Source of the DNA: Shewanella algidipiscicola
GTDB taxonomy: Bacteria > Pseudomonadota > Gammaproteobacteria > Enterobacterales > Shewanellaceae
NCBI RefSeq assembly: GCF_003605125.1
Contig: NZ_QPQT01000001.1
Coordinates: forward strand, 310,001 to 374,000
Direction of reading: 5' to 3'
Length of the DNA stretch: 64,000 nt
Shown: positions 26,782 to 35,371 of the stretch, piece after piece
How positions within the stretch are numbered: the first letter of the stretch is position 1
How the letters are laid out: each line of letters opens with the position of its first letter
Notes under the pieces: model-generated
What the model saw: only the letters and a program-made list of their open reading frames with translations
What the model was told of the DNA's origin: nothing
The model's database searches: none
Made by a program: the position numbers and the translations under genes

Positions 26782-28548
26782 TTAGTAAGTACGCTTGATT
26801 GGCGGGAACGCGGCACGAAGCTTGGGCTCCATGTTCACATCACGCTTAGTCATCTGCTCAGTCACTGGGTCAAACAGACTGTGACACAGCCAGTTTTCAT
26901 CATCACGCTCAAGGTAATCTTCACGTGAATGCGCACCACGACTTTCAGTACGGTAGTTTGCTGCATAGGCTGTGGCTAACGCCGTTGCCATTAAATTGTC
27001 TAGCTCAAGACATTCGATACGTTGCGTATTGAACTCTTGTGAGTTGTCAGACAGCTTAGCATTAGCCAAACGGTCGCGAATAGCCTTAAGTTCAGCCAGA
27101 CCTTCAGCCATAGCATCACCGCTACGGAATACCGAGAAATTAAGCTGCATACATAACTGCAGATCTTTACGGATTGTGGCTGGATCTTCACCGTCCTTAT
27201 TGTTTTCCCAACGGTTTAGGCGCTCAAGCGACTTAGCGATATCGGCATCTGTCGCATCTTTTGGATCGGCAGTGGCGTCAAGCGCTTTTCCTAAGTGTTG
27301 ACCCGCAGCACGACCAAATACCACTAAGTCGAGTAGTGAGTTACCACCTAAGCGGTTTGCACCGTGTACGGATACACAGGCAATTTCACCGACGGCAAAT
27401 AAGCCAACAACATCTTGCTCACTGCCATCTTCATTCTTACGAATCACTTGACCGCTGACTTTCGCAGGTAAACCACCCATCATATAGTGACAGGTCGGTA
27501 AAACTGGGATTGGACCATCGGCGGGATCGATGTGAGCAAAGGTACGAGACAGTTCACACACACCCGGAAGACGCGCTTCTAAGGTTTCTTTACCTAAGTG
27601 GTCAAGTTTCAACAGACAGTGTGGCCCTAATGGACCATCGAGGCCACGACCTTCACGAATTTCAGTCATCATTGAACGTGCAACTACGTCACGTGATGCC
27701 AAATCTTTCGCGTTTGGTGCATAACGCTCCATGAAACGCTCACCGTCTTTGTTGAGCAGGTATCCGCCTTCACCACGGCAACCTTCGGTCACCAAAACAC
27801 CGGCGCCAGCAATACCTGTTGGGTGGAACTGCCACATCTCCATGTCTTGCATCTGCACGCCAGCGCGCATCGCCATACCAATACCGTCACCAGTATTAAT
27901 GTGTGCGTTAGTGGTAGAAGCGTAGATACGCCCTGCTCCACCGGTCGCGAGAATCGTGGCCTTGGCTTTGAAATAAACGATTTCACCAGTTTCGATTTCG
28001 ATTGCAGTACAACCGACAATCGCGCCGTCATCATTCTTGACTAGATCCAGTGCATACCACTCAGAGAACACTTCAGTCTTGTGCTTAACGTTCTGCTGAT
28101 AAAGACAGTGTAATAATGCATGACCTGTACGGTCGGCTGCAGCTGCGGTACGTGCCGCTTGCTCACCACCAAAGTTCTTCGACTGGCCACCAAACGGACG
28201 CTGGTAAATCTTACCATTGTCAAAACGTGAGAATGGTAAACCCATCTGCTCGAGTTCGATAATGGCTTCAGGACCGGTTTTACACATAAATTCAATCGCT
28301 TCTTGGTCACCGATAAAATCGGAACCTTTCACGGTATCGTACATGTGTTGTTCCCAGTGATCTTCATGGGCGTTACCCAGCGCTACGGTAATACCACCTT
28401 GCGCTGACACGGTATGAGAACGCGTTGGAAACACTTTAGATAACAGCGCGCAGCTTTTACCTTCTTTAGAAATCTGTAGTGCAGCGCGCATACCAGCGCC
28501 ACCTGCGCCAATAACAACTGCATCAAATTCACGAACTGGAATACTCAC
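26782..28548 (-). CDS. sdhA: Succinate dehydrogenase flavoprotein subunit
   Basis: The 588-residue catalytic subunit of complex II. The N-terminal FAD-binding motif is [16 protein letters not shown]. His45 in [12 protein letters not shown] is the covalent FAD attachment residue. The substrate and active-site region includes [13 protein letters not shown] and [10 protein letters not shown], with the Arg-rich [18 protein letters not shown]. Length equals E. coli SdhA (588). It follows sdhD directly, with no intergenic bases. Confidence 0.98.
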   Translation of the reverse strand: MSIPVREFDAVVIGAGGAGMRAALQISKEGKSCALLSKVFPTRSHTVSAQGGITVALGNAHEDHWEQHMYDTVKGSDFIGDQEAIEFMCKTGPEAIIELEQMGLPFSRFDNGKIYQRPFGGQSKNFGGEQAARTAAAADRTGHALLHCLYQQNVKHKTEVFSEWYALDLVKNDDGAIVGCTAIEIETGEIVYFKAKATILATGGAGRIYASTTNAHINTGDGIGMAMRAGVQMQDMEMWQFHPTGIAGAGVLVTEGCRGEGGYLLNKDGERFMERYAPNAKDLASRDVVARSMMTEIREGRGLDGPLGPHCLLKLDHLGKETLEARLPGVCELSRTFAHIDPADGPIPVLPTCHYMMGGLPAKVSGQVIRKNEDGSEQDVVGLFAVGEIACVSVHGANRLGGNSLLDLVVFGRAAGQHLGKALDATADPKDATDADIAKSLERLNRWENNKDGEDPATIRKDLQLCMQLNFSVFRSGDAMAEGLAELKAIRDRLANAKLSDNSQEFNTQRIECLELDNLMATALATAYAANYRTESRGAHSREDYLERDDENWLCHSLFDPVTEQMTKRDVNMEPKLRAAFPPIKRTY

Positions 28549-28902
28549 TTAAACACCCCACACAATAACAATGCCAGCAGCCAAATAAGAGAAGGCAGCC
28601 ACGACGAAGACGAATTGGAGTACACCACGCAAACTGACGCATTTCACGTAGTCTGTCAGCACCTGCCAAATACCAATCCATGAGTGGATTAATAAGGCAA
28701 CCAGCGCCAGTAATGTAAACACTTTCATCGGCAGAGTGCTAAATAGACCATGCCAGACGTCATAAGTGAGAGGAGAACTAGCGGCGATAAATCCTACTAA
28801 AAAGATAGTGTAACAAGTAAGGATAACTGCACTAGCACGAATAAGAATAAAATCATGAACGCCACTGCGCCCAAGACTTGCTGCATTTGTTACCATACCC
28901 AA
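28549..28902 (-). CDS. sdhD: Succinate dehydrogenase membrane anchor subunit
   Basis: A 117-residue protein with three transmembrane helices (about residues 20-40, 52-74 and 90-115), one of the two quinone- and heme-binding anchors of complex [10 protein letters not shown] and [13 protein letters not shown] are typical of SdhD, and the segment [10 protein letters not shown] carries the His proposed as a heme ligand in the family. It overlaps sdhC by 13 bases. Confidence 0.95.
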   Translation of the reverse strand: MGMVTNAASLGRSGVHDFILIRASAVILTCYTIFLVGFIAASSPLTYDVWHGLFSTLPMKVFTLLALVALLIHSWIGIWQVLTDYVKCVSLRGVLQFVFVVAAFSYLAAGIVIVWGV

Positions 28903-29264
28903 ATCCCCGCAATGATTGACAGTGCCGCGGCAATAACGAAGGCGGCTTTCGCTGAAGCGTTACCTGAGTCTAACTCTTCCCAACGTCCAGTATCCATGAT
29001 GAGGTGGCGTACGCCAACCACAAGATGATAACCCAGCGCGGTTAGAATTCCCCAGACGACAAACTTAACGAATAAGTTATCAAACAGAGATTGTATGCCA
29101 GCGAAACTCTCAGCAGATGCGAGTGATTCACTCAACATCCAGATAAGAATGCCTACGGCAAACAGCATGATAACACCGGATACACGGTGTAGGATTGACG
29201 CAATCGCTGTTGCAGGAAAGCGAATGGTCTGCAGATCTAGATGGACAGGTCTTTGCTTTTTCAC
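28890..29264 (-). CDS. sdhC: Succinate dehydrogenase cytochrome b556 subunit
   Basis: A 124-residue protein, three transmembrane helices. The conserved quinone-site segment is [13 protein letters not shown]. The heme-ligand His lies in [16 protein letters not shown]-terminus [20 protein letters not shown] is typical. It is the first gene of sdhCDAB, divergent from gltA. Confidence 0.96.
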   Translation of the reverse strand: MKKQRPVHLDLQTIRFPATAIASILHRVSGVIMLFAVGILIWMLSESLASAESFAGIQSLFDNLFVKFVVWGILTALGYHLVVGVRHLIMDTGRWEELDSGNASAKAAFVIAAALSIIAGIWVW

Positions 29265-29699
29265 GTTCTGCTCACTTCTGCTCCATTGAGCATTATTTTT
29301 GTTATCGAACCCCTTTCGAACGAAATTTGATCAGCAAGCAAACTTACTACCTCGTCTCGCCACAAAAGAAAAGTTTAAACAAACTGTTAACTAATTCAAA
29401 AACCACTAAATTAAGCTTGTGAAAAATGGTTTATGAATTGGTTTGTTTGTAGCTCTTTCGAGCCGAGGCAAGTATACGCCGCCGAAATGTCAAATACAAA
29501 CATCACATTATGCAAATTTTGTTTTTTTGGTAAAAAAATCTGCCAAGTTCCTGTATTGATAAGGGCTTCAGCCAATTTAAGACCATGGTCTAACGAATTT
29601 AAACGCTTATTTAAATTGAAATGTGATCTAGATTCACTGTAAAGTATTGGCGTTTGACAAAGCCGCACTCACATAAGAATGAAGTAAGGAGAACGGGGT
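29265..29699. other. Divergent sdhC / gltA regulatory region
   Basis: 435 AT-rich bases between the divergent TCA genes; promoters for both should lie here. No frame in it is convincing. A CRP-like half pair, TGTGA and TCACT (29622-29638), has a one-base-too-long spacer. I could not fix -35/-10 elements with confidence. Confidence 0.6.
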
Positions 29700-30989
29700 A
29701 TGGCTGATAATATAGCCAAATTGGAACTACCAGGGAACGATTCGATTGACCTGCCTATCAAAAAAGGAACAGCAGGATTTGATGTTATCGACATCAGCAA
29801 ACTAGGTAGCAAAGGTCACTTTACATTTGACCCAGGATTTTTAGCGACAGCATCCTGCGAATCAGCTATCACTTATATTGATGGCGCCCAAGGTATACTT
29901 TTACACCGTGGTTACGCAATCGACGAATTAGCCGTCGAATCAGACTATTTAGATCTTTGTTATCTATTGCTTTACGGTGAGTTACCCACTAAGGCCCAAT
30001 ACGATAAGTTTGTCTACACGGTAAAGACTCATACTATGGTTAACGAGCAACTGGCTTCGTTTTTCCGTGGTTTCCGCCGTGACGCCCACCCAATGGCCAT
30101 GCTATGTGGTGTGACGGGCGCATTATCTGCGTTTTACCAAGACTCTTTAGACGTAAACGATGAACATCACCGCGAAATCGCCGCGTTCCGTTTAGTGTCT
30201 AAAATGCCAACGATTGCAGCCATGTGCTACAAATACTCAATTGGCCAACCCTTTATCTATCCACGCAACGACCTAAGTTACGCGGGTAATTTCCTAAGCA
30301 TGATGTTTGCTGTACCGTGCGAAGAATATAAGGTAAATCCAATTGTTGAACGCGCGATGGATCGTATCTTTATCCTTCACGCCGATCACGAACAAAACGC
30401 ATCAACCTCTACTGTTCGTTTAGCGGGCTCTTCTGGAGCTAACCCATTTGCGTGTATCGCAGCGGGTATCGCCTCACTTTGGGGTCCGGCTCACGGCGGC
30501 GCCAATGAAGCCTGTTTAAACATGCTTGAAGAGATTGGCACAGTTGATCGTATCCCTGAGTTTATTGCACGCGCTAAGGATAAAGACGATCCTTTCCGCC
30601 TAATGGGCTTTGGTCACCGCGTTTACAAGAACTTCGACCCACGCGCTAAAGTGATGCGTGAAACCTGTCATGAAGTGCTTGCCGAACTTAAAGTAAACGA
30701 TCCGCTACTTGATGTGGCGATGGAGCTTGAACGCATTGCACTTGAAGATGAGTACTTTGTGTCTAAGAAGCTGTATCCGAATGTCGATTTCTATTCGGGC
30801 ATCATCATGAAAGCCATCGGCATCCCGACCAGTATGTTTACCGTGCTATTTGCACTGGCACGTACTGTTGGCTGGATTGCCCACTGGAAAGAGATGCTAG
30901 ATCAGCCTGGTCACAAGATCAGTCGTCCACGTCAGCTATACACAGGCTCACCTGAGCGTAGCTTTGTCGATTTGGACAAACGCGGCTAA
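29700..30989 (+). CDS. gltA: Citrate synthase (type II)
   Basis: A 429-residue enzyme that condenses oxaloacetate and acetyl-CoA. Length and sequence match the hexameric, NADH-inhibited type II enzymes (E. coli GltA 427). The catalytic His residues are in [15 protein letters not shown] and [13 protein letters not shown], and the catalytic Asp in [33 protein letters not shown] is the CoA/citrate segment. The N-terminal 50 residues are the NADH-site domain. AAGGAGA precedes the start. It ends at a strong terminator. Confidence 0.98.
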   Translation: MADNIAKLELPGNDSIDLPIKKGTAGFDVIDISKLGSKGHFTFDPGFLATASCESAITYIDGAQGILLHRGYAIDELAVESDYLDLCYLLLYGELPTKAQYDKFVYTVKTHTMVNEQLASFFRGFRRDAHPMAMLCGVTGALSAFYQDSLDVNDEHHREIAAFRLVSKMPTIAAMCYKYSIGQPFIYPRNDLSYAGNFLSMMFAVPCEEYKVNPIVERAMDRIFILHADHEQNASTSTVRLAGSSGANPFACIAAGIASLWGPAHGGANEACLNMLEEIGTVDRIPEFIARAKDKDDPFRLMGFGHRVYKNFDPRAKVMRETCHEVLAELKVNDPLLDVAMELERIALEDEYFVSKKLYPNVDFYSGIIMKAIGIPTSMFTVLFALARTVGWIAHWKEMLDQPGHKISRPRQLYTGSPERSFVDLDKRG

Positions 30990-31013
30990 TCAATACAATT
31001 TTTGCTAAACGTT

Positions 31014-31040
31014 AAAAGGCACTCATTGAGTGCCTTTTTT
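31014..31040 (+). terminator. gltA terminator
   Basis: AAAAGGCACTCA and TGAGTGCCTTTTTT form a hairpin with a very short loop and a T6 tract, 25 bases after the gltA stop. Confidence 0.9.
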
Positions 31041-31200
31041 ATTCGCAGCTATCTAATGGTAGTGTTAACCCTCATGCTCATGGCAACCAATTGCTTGCAG
31101 CATGCTTACGTACTGGTGCTTCTTCGGCACCGCTGGCGCTCTTTTTTGAAAAGAATCATCCCTCGGTGCTCTGCGATTTCACTCCTGAAATCGAAGATCA

Positions 31201-31250
31201 CAGCCGCATCTACGCCGACTTATCACTCTCTTCGATTTAGCCGTAATTGG
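31201..31250 (+). repeat. Dispersed repeat, copy A
   Basis: Begins CAGCCGCATCTACG and contains CTCTTCGATTTAGC. It matches copy B over these blocks but lacks B's right-hand end. Its last codons in one frame read ...LSLSSI-stop, so it may descend from a gene end. Confidence 0.6.
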
Positions 31251-31531
31251 TATCCACAGAACCGTTAAAAGCAAAATTATTTTTGGACAAAAGTATCTTA
31301 GCCTTCGAATGAAGGTTGAGGCATTTTTTCTTCGGCTTAGCGGGAGCTTGGCAAGTGTGTTTAAAATCGAACCTTCATTGTAGTTAATAGCCTGCGGCGG
31401 TGATGTATATGGATATACGAATGTCGTGATCACATGGATGTGACGGAACGACCTTATGTGCAGATACTGCTTCGGGGCGCTTTGCGTCGTCCATGGCCGC
31501 TTAACGAAAACGTCCCTGTTTTCGATACCCT

Positions 31532-31607
31532 CAGCCGCATCTACACCAGGTTATTCTGTCTCTTCGATTTAGCTTCACTTGGTGCGAGTTGTGAGTTAAA
31601 AGCTAAC
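31532..31607 (+). repeat. Dispersed repeat, copy B
   Basis: Begins CAGCCGCATCTACACC, contains CTCTTCGATTTAGC and ends GAGTTAAAAGCTAAC. Bases 31551-31607 match the reverse complement of 35372-35428 at 49 of 57 positions, with the last 28 identical. Confidence 0.75.
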
Positions 31608-31863
31608 GTGGTTATGCCCTTTGTGAGTTACAGGCGATAAGCAGTACAGAACAGTGACGAGACTATTGACCTACTATTACTAATCTATAAGTGACAATCA
31701 CTGATTACTTTCGATTCAACACCAATGCCAATGCTCACTTTGCAGATTTTCATGCTCGTTTATCCAACGTTGTTCTGATAGAGTGCTTATAAATCAATAG
31801 CTTTAATTTAGTAAACTTTAAATAATAGATTTATTAAATGTGCATGCGCGTTTTGCCAAATAT

Positions 31864-31877
31864 GTGCGCATGCGCAC
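31864..31877. promoter_or_regulatory. Palindromes upstream of the HEPN-like gene
   Basis: GTGCGCATGCGCAC is a perfect 14-bp palindrome 30 bases before the start codon, and a shorter relative, TGCATGCGCG, lies at 31841-31850. Two GC-rich palindromes in an AT-rich leader look like an operator pair, perhaps for autoregulation. No promoter elements could be fixed. Confidence 0.4.
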
Positions 31878-31906
31878 TAATAAAATGTTAGTTTAATAGG
31901 TGGAAT

Positions 31907-32812
31907 ATGGCGAAGTATGAATTAGATATTGTTGGCAATGCAATGGATAGCTTGCATGAATCACTCGACAAATATGCACAAGGACAAGCTGGTGATGTAA
32001 GAGCGCATAAGTTTGCGATACTTAATTTTTGTCATTTTATGGAATTGATCCTTAAACATTATATCTCGACAGTGAATGAGAACTTAATCTATTCCAATGT
32101 TTTTAAGGTTGTATCTAAACGAGCTAAGGCCGACAATATATCACTGATCGAAGCTTACGAAGCATTAGAGGAAGAGGACTTCGATTTTTCTTCGCCAATT
32201 AAAGGACATAGTAATCCCCACACTATTCTAGTTGAAAATGCTCTAGCGTATGTGGAGTCAGACAAAGCATACTTCGACTCAGATTTAGCTGATGAAATTC
32301 GAGCGATGAAAAACCTTAGAAATGATATTGAGCACCATAAATTTTCTATGAATACCAAGGGTATACGACTTGCACTTGGTCGCTTAACTCGAGGTTTTGA
32401 TGAGTTTACTGATGTGTTCGATATCATTGGGCTAGAAGAGGTTATTGATGAAAAGCAGCTTGGCGTATTTAAAACGTTAGCTGATGAATATGAGCATGAA
32501 TTGCAAGAAGCCCGTGTTGACGTAAGGGAAGCTCATGAATCAGCATTCAGAGGTGTGCGTCCTAAGCATATGTACGATGTTCATTGGGAGTCTTATGATT
32601 GTCCTGAGTGTGGACATGATAGCCTAATGATCCCTAACGATGATTCATCTAGTGGCTATCGCTGCACTTTCTGCGGGAATGAAGAATCTGAAGACATTGA
32701 GGTGGAGTGCGAGATATGTGGTTCATCTTGGCCAAATGGTGAAATGTCTAGCTGGGTCGATACATACGTTTATACATGTCCTGACTGTAATGACTTTGAC
32801 AGTAAGTGGTAA
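31907..32812 (+). CDS. Uncharacterised HEPN-like protein with two C-terminal zinc ribbons
   Basis: A 301-residue protein of unknown function. Residues 1-175 are helical and acidic. They contain AHKFAILNFCHFMELILKHY (33-52) and LRNDIEHHKF, in which Arg138-Asn-x3-His143 fits the Rx4H catalytic motif of HEPN ribonucleases, with the usual polar residue after Arg. Residues 230-295 carry two CxxC...CxxC zinc ribbons: Cys232/235 with Cys253/256, and Cys268/271 with Cys291/294. There is no signal peptide or membrane segment. AGGTGGA precedes the ATG. The base composition is AT-rich compared with flanking core genes, which suggests transfer. HEPN proteins are often RNases in toxin or phage-defence systems, but no partner nucleotidyltransferase or antitoxin gene is adjacent. 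The HEPN call rests on motif reading alone. Confidence 0.6.
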   Translation: MAKYELDIVGNAMDSLHESLDKYAQGQAGDVRAHKFAILNFCHFMELILKHYISTVNENLIYSNVFKVVSKRAKADNISLIEAYEALEEEDFDFSSPIKGHSNPHTILVENALAYVESDKAYFDSDLADEIRAMKNLRNDIEHHKFSMNTKGIRLALGRLTRGFDEFTDVFDIIGLEEVIDEKQLGVFKTLADEYEHELQEARVDVREAHESAFRGVRPKHMYDVHWESYDCPECGHDSLMIPNDDSSSGYRCTFCGNEESEDIEVECEICGSSWPNGEMSSWVDTYVYTCPDCNDFDSKW

Positions 32813-32824
32813 ATTAAACTAATC

Positions 32825-32856
32825 GGGTAGCCGGAGGCATCTAACCTCCAGCCCCC
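32825..32856 (+). repeat. REP-like hairpin upstream of the RAYT gene
   Basis: A GTAG head (32827-32830) is followed by an imperfect stem, GGAGG (32833-32837) and CCTCC (32845-32849) with outer GC pairs. REP sequences recognised by RAYT transposases have this form: a GTAG or GGAG tetranucleotide 5' of an imperfect palindrome. CATCTGACCTCCA on the minus strand at about 35089-35101 may be a second, partial copy. Confidence 0.5.
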
Positions 32857-32947
32857 ACACCGGAAAAATAATAGCCACCCATAGTTAATGTGCATCAGAA
32901 ACGACCTTCTACTAAGCTTTGAGGAAGCATTAGACAAGGAGGTTGTT

Positions 32948-33925
32948 ATGCCACGCCCTCGCCGTACCCAAATTAGTCTTGAAGACACACCCTATTATCA
33001 TTGTTGTAGCCGTGTAGTGAGGCGCGCCTTTTTATGTGGTGATGATGCCTATTCTGGGAAAAATTATGATCATCGCCGCAGTTGGATAGAATCGCTGTTG
33101 TTTGAGCTTACAGCGGCTTTTGCCATTGATGTGGCAGCATTTGCCGTAATGTCGAATCACCTTCATGTGGTGCTACGTATTGATATCAAGACCGCAAATC
33201 GCTGGACTGACCGAAAAGTGCTTGAACAATGGCATAAGCTGTTTAATGGCGATGATTTAACTCGTAAGTTCACAAAAGGTGAGTTAGTTGAACCCCATGA
33301 AGTGATTAAACTCAAGCATGCTATCGCGATTTATCGAAGTCGATTATGTGATATTTCGTGGTTTATGCGCTGTTTGAATGAACCGATAGCAAGGCAAGCG
33401 AATCAAGAAGATGGCTGCTCGGGTCGATTCTGGGAAGGACGCTTTAAATCCCAAGCTTTGTTAGATGAAGCCGCGGTTTTAGCATGCATGGCCTACGTTG
33501 ATTTGAACCCCATTCGAGCCAAGATGGCCGCGACACCAGAGCGCTCAGACCATACCAGTGTTCAGCTACGCATTCAGGCTGCCTTAAAAGGTGAGCAACC
33601 CAAAAAGCTACTCCCTTTTATCGGCAATGAACGCGACAACCAACCGAATGGTATTGCTTTCTCGTTAACAGACTACCTCGAACTGGTTGATGATACTGGA
33701 CGTATTATTCGTGACGATAAACGTGGCGCCATCAACGAAAACAGTGCCAACGTCCTGAGAAGATTGAATATTCCCCATGAAAATTGGGTTAAGCTCATTA
33801 GCGAATTTGGTCAATTGTTTCATGGCCCAGTGGGCACATTACAAGCACTCACCCATTACTGTGAACACCTAGAGAAGCGGCGACGGCGCTTTGCAACGAG
33901 CTGCCAGCATTTCAAAATAGACTGA
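32948..33925 (+). CDS. REP-associated tyrosine transposase (RAYT, Y1/HUH family)
   Basis: A 325-residue single-strand DNA transposase of the IS200-related RAYT group. The HUH motif is His71-Leu-His73 in AFAVMSNHLHVVLRID, and the catalytic Tyr183 is in MAYVDLNPIRA. CSGRFWEGRFKSQALLDE between them is typical of the family. RAYTs are usually single copy, domesticated and associated with REP palindromes rather than being self-mobile IS elements. The start at 32948 is set by a perfect AAGGAGG 5 bases upstream; the frame extends 60 bases further but that part covers the site. A REP-like hairpin lies about 100 bases upstream. All motifs are intact. Confidence 0.9.
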   Translation: MPRPRRTQISLEDTPYYHCCSRVVRRAFLCGDDAYSGKNYDHRRSWIESLLFELTAAFAIDVAAFAVMSNHLHVVLRIDIKTANRWTDRKVLEQWHKLFNGDDLTRKFTKGELVEPHEVIKLKHAIAIYRSRLCDISWFMRCLNEPIARQANQEDGCSGRFWEGRFKSQALLDEAAVLACMAYVDLNPIRAKMAATPERSDHTSVQLRIQAALKGEQPKKLLPFIGNERDNQPNGIAFSLTDYLELVDDTGRIIRDDKRGAINENSANVLRRLNIPHENWVKLISEFGQLFHGPVGTLQALTHYCEHLEKRRRRFATSCQHFKID

Positions 33926-34089
33926 TATTAACGCTTTAATGCAAACAAAACCTGTTGTTCTTCTGGTGCAATTGGTTGGTTTAGTGCAGCTGAAATACGT
34001 CATTTTCAAGTCAGCAGGCTTCATTTCGTCATACATCGATATTCCGGCAATATTGTATCGACCTAGAATGGCCAAATCACATCACGGCG
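33926..34089. other. Spacer between RAYT and OsmC cassette
   Basis: About 160 bases without a recognisable gene. A minus-strand frame (33869-34075, 68 residues) is open but overlaps the RAYT 3' end, has no clear ribosome-binding site and no recognisable motif. Confidence 0.5.
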
Positions 34090-34181
34090 ATTGAACATGA
34101 ACCTAAAGCGTATTATGTTATTGTTTTATAATGGGTGGCTTGTTTTATAGCTGTTTTATACGCCATAGTCTCTTGTTAAGT
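34090..34181 (-). other. Degenerate attC-like site at the 3' end of the OsmC cassette
   Basis: On the minus strand the inverse core ACTTAAC (34175-34181) contains the OsmC stop codon. A possible L''/L' pair GCGTAT and ATACGC (34108-34113, 34158-34163) follows, then GTTCAAT (34090-34096), one base off the GTTRRRY core. That gives 92 bp, within the known attC size range. The far core is weak. Confidence 0.35.
34122..34160 (+). repeat. Three direct copies of TGTTTTATA
   Basis: TGTTTTATA occurs at 34122-34130, 34141-34149 and 34152-34160 within the loop of the degenerate attC-like site. They could be protein-binding repeats or simple decay of the site. Confidence 0.5.
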
Positions 34182-34583
34182 GCAATTTTTGCCCACTTCC
34201 GCTGAATAAGTGATATCGATCGTAGGGCTCAACATAAGACAAACATGACAATGCTTTTCCACCGCTTCTTGAGCTGCTCGCAAAATGTCAGACTCCTTAA
34301 AACCACCGCCATTTACTGTAAAGTGCAGGTTTACCGATTTATATAAACGAGGTTCTGATTCTGTTAGGGCGAAAGTAACCGTATTTTCTAACCCCTTAAC
34401 TTCAAAACCTTGCTCTTGCAGTAACAAGACGACATCCGTAGCACTGCATGAACCTAAAGCCGACAATAAAACTTCCGTTGGACAAGGGGCTTTCTCACTT
34501 GTCGCGTCAACATTAAACGTAAAGCCGTTTTCAGTTGACATTTTAAAACGACAATCACCATCCCACTTTATGTTGATACTCAT
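34176..34583 (-). CDS. OsmC family protein in a cassette-like setting
   Basis: A 135-residue OsmC/Ohr-fold protein; the family is thiol-dependent hydroperoxide reductases and relatives. Cys46 lies in SALGSCSATDVV at the start of the long central helix, and a second cysteine site is EKHCHVCLMLSPTID (Cys112, Cys115), matching the two-cysteine layout (OsmC-type C...HCHVC). It acts in the cytoplasm. The stop codon overlaps an ACTTAAC core, and GTTAAGT, its complement, lies 38 bases before the ATG, the arrangement of an integron gene cassette. AGTAGGGAAGT precedes the ATG. It is unrelated to the neighbouring RAYT and RND genes. Confidence 0.88.
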   Translation of the reverse strand: MSINIKWDGDCRFKMSTENGFTFNVDATSEKAPCPTEVLLSALGSCSATDVVLLLQEQGFEVKGLENTVTFALTESEPRLYKSVNLHFTVNGGGFKESDILRAAQEAVEKHCHVCLMLSPTIDITYSAEVGKNCT

Positions 34584-34620
34584 ACTTCCCTACTTTTTGA
34601 TGTCACTATTAGCTGATTGC

Positions 34621-34680
34621 ACTTAACGTCTTAATATTTATGCGTTGCGCTGTCTGCAAGGCATAAATCGCTTGTTGGAC
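34621..34680 (-). other. attC-like recombination site upstream of osmC-family gene
   Basis: On the minus strand: R'' GTCCAAC (34674-34680, fits RYYYAAC), spacer, stem ATTTATGC paired with GCATAAAT (34661-34668, 34636-34643) with an inner TTGC/GCAA stem, spacer, and R' GTTAAGT (34621-34627, fits GTTRRRY). Total 60 bp. The R' sequence is complementary to the ACTTAAC core at the far end of the OsmC gene rather than to its own R'', exactly as expected when a cassette is inserted behind another attC. Confidence 0.6.
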
Positions 34681-34968
34681 TTGGCCGCTGCCACATCCAT
34701 GTATTTGGTATGCATTATGCTATAGGAGTTTGCTTTTCTGTGGTAGTCGTTTTTTTGAGCTTAGGTAAGGTAATTAATTGGTCTTATTTATGATTTTCAT
34801 GTTTGATTAGCGCCTCTTCACGGCAAATACTCGTGATTAACCGTACGTTTTAGGCCATTCATGCCACTAAGGCCGCAGGCCTTTGCCTCACTGATATTCA
34901 TAGCAAGGTCTTACTGAATCTACGGATACTTATCGAGCACTTAATCTGTGTTTTTCACTTTTTTCTTT

Positions 34969-35023
34969 CGCAACCCACACCAGATAAAGTTAAATCGAAG
35001 AGACGATGAGTAAAGGTGTAAGC
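34969..35023 (-). repeat. Dispersed repeat, copy C
   Basis: Read on the minus strand it contains GTCTCTTCGATTTAACTTTA and then TCTGGTGTGGGTTG, corresponding to the middle of copy B. It diverges at the GAGTTAAAAGC end. Confidence 0.6.
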
Positions 35024-35371
35024 GCGGTTTTGGCCTTCGAAATCATGGCCAAAAATGTTCCCTACATTTTTTGACATTCCCTCCGTCCTTGGAGGTCAGA
35101 TGATTTCGCAGAGCCCACAGGGATGTGCTCGCAACGATATCCCTATCTAAAAGCCAGTTCGACAATCCCTGTCTCTCGTTCGTGGGCTCGAAGCTACGCT
35201 TCACTCACCGAGCCAAAAGCGCGCTTACACATACAGCCTGCTGCAAGCAATTAACCCCCATTGAAGGTTCGACCTTCACCACTTTCAATAAATACAAATG
35301 CAGCCAGCAGCGTACCCAAGTAGATGTCATCGTTCTTCATTTCAAAACCAGCACACTTTGGGGCAAAACTG

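Larger units (their letters stand above)
31041..31906. other. Repeat-rich non-coding flank, left side of accessory segment
   Basis: 866 bases with no believable gene. It holds two direct copies of a dispersed repeat (31201-31250 and 31532-31607), a 10-bp inverted pair AATGAAGGTT/AACCTTCATT around 31307-31380, and the sequence AATTGCTTGCAGCA (31089-31102), which recurs inverted at 35239-35252. The last 200 bases are much more AT-rich and lead into the HEPN-like gene. Open frames here are translations of repeats. Confidence 0.6.

Noticed and set aside
29622..29638. CRP-like site TGTGA-TCTAGAT-TCACT before gltA
   Set aside because: The spacer is 7 rather than 6 bases and the second arm is incomplete; not enough to call.
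29411..29668. 85-residue minus-strand frame in the sdhC/gltA promoter region
   Set aside because: It occupies the regulatory region of two core operons, has no start signal, and covers the expected gltA promoter.
31041..31243. Second frame in the same stretch ending ...HSRIYADLSLSSI
   Set aside because: It reads protein-like and ends at a stop in copy A, so it may be a decayed gene end, but copies B to D do not keep the frame; treated as repeat.
31002..31268. 88-residue open frame just after gltA
   Set aside because: It begins inside the gltA terminator hairpin and runs through repeat copy A.
31434..31640. 68-residue open frame in the left repeat flank
   Set aside because: It lies across repeat copy B and would be a translation of a dispersed non-coding repeat; no ribosome-binding site or known motif.
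33869..34075. 68-residue minus-strand frame after the RAYT gene
   Set aside because: It overlaps the RAYT 3' end and shows no motif; composition is not convincing.
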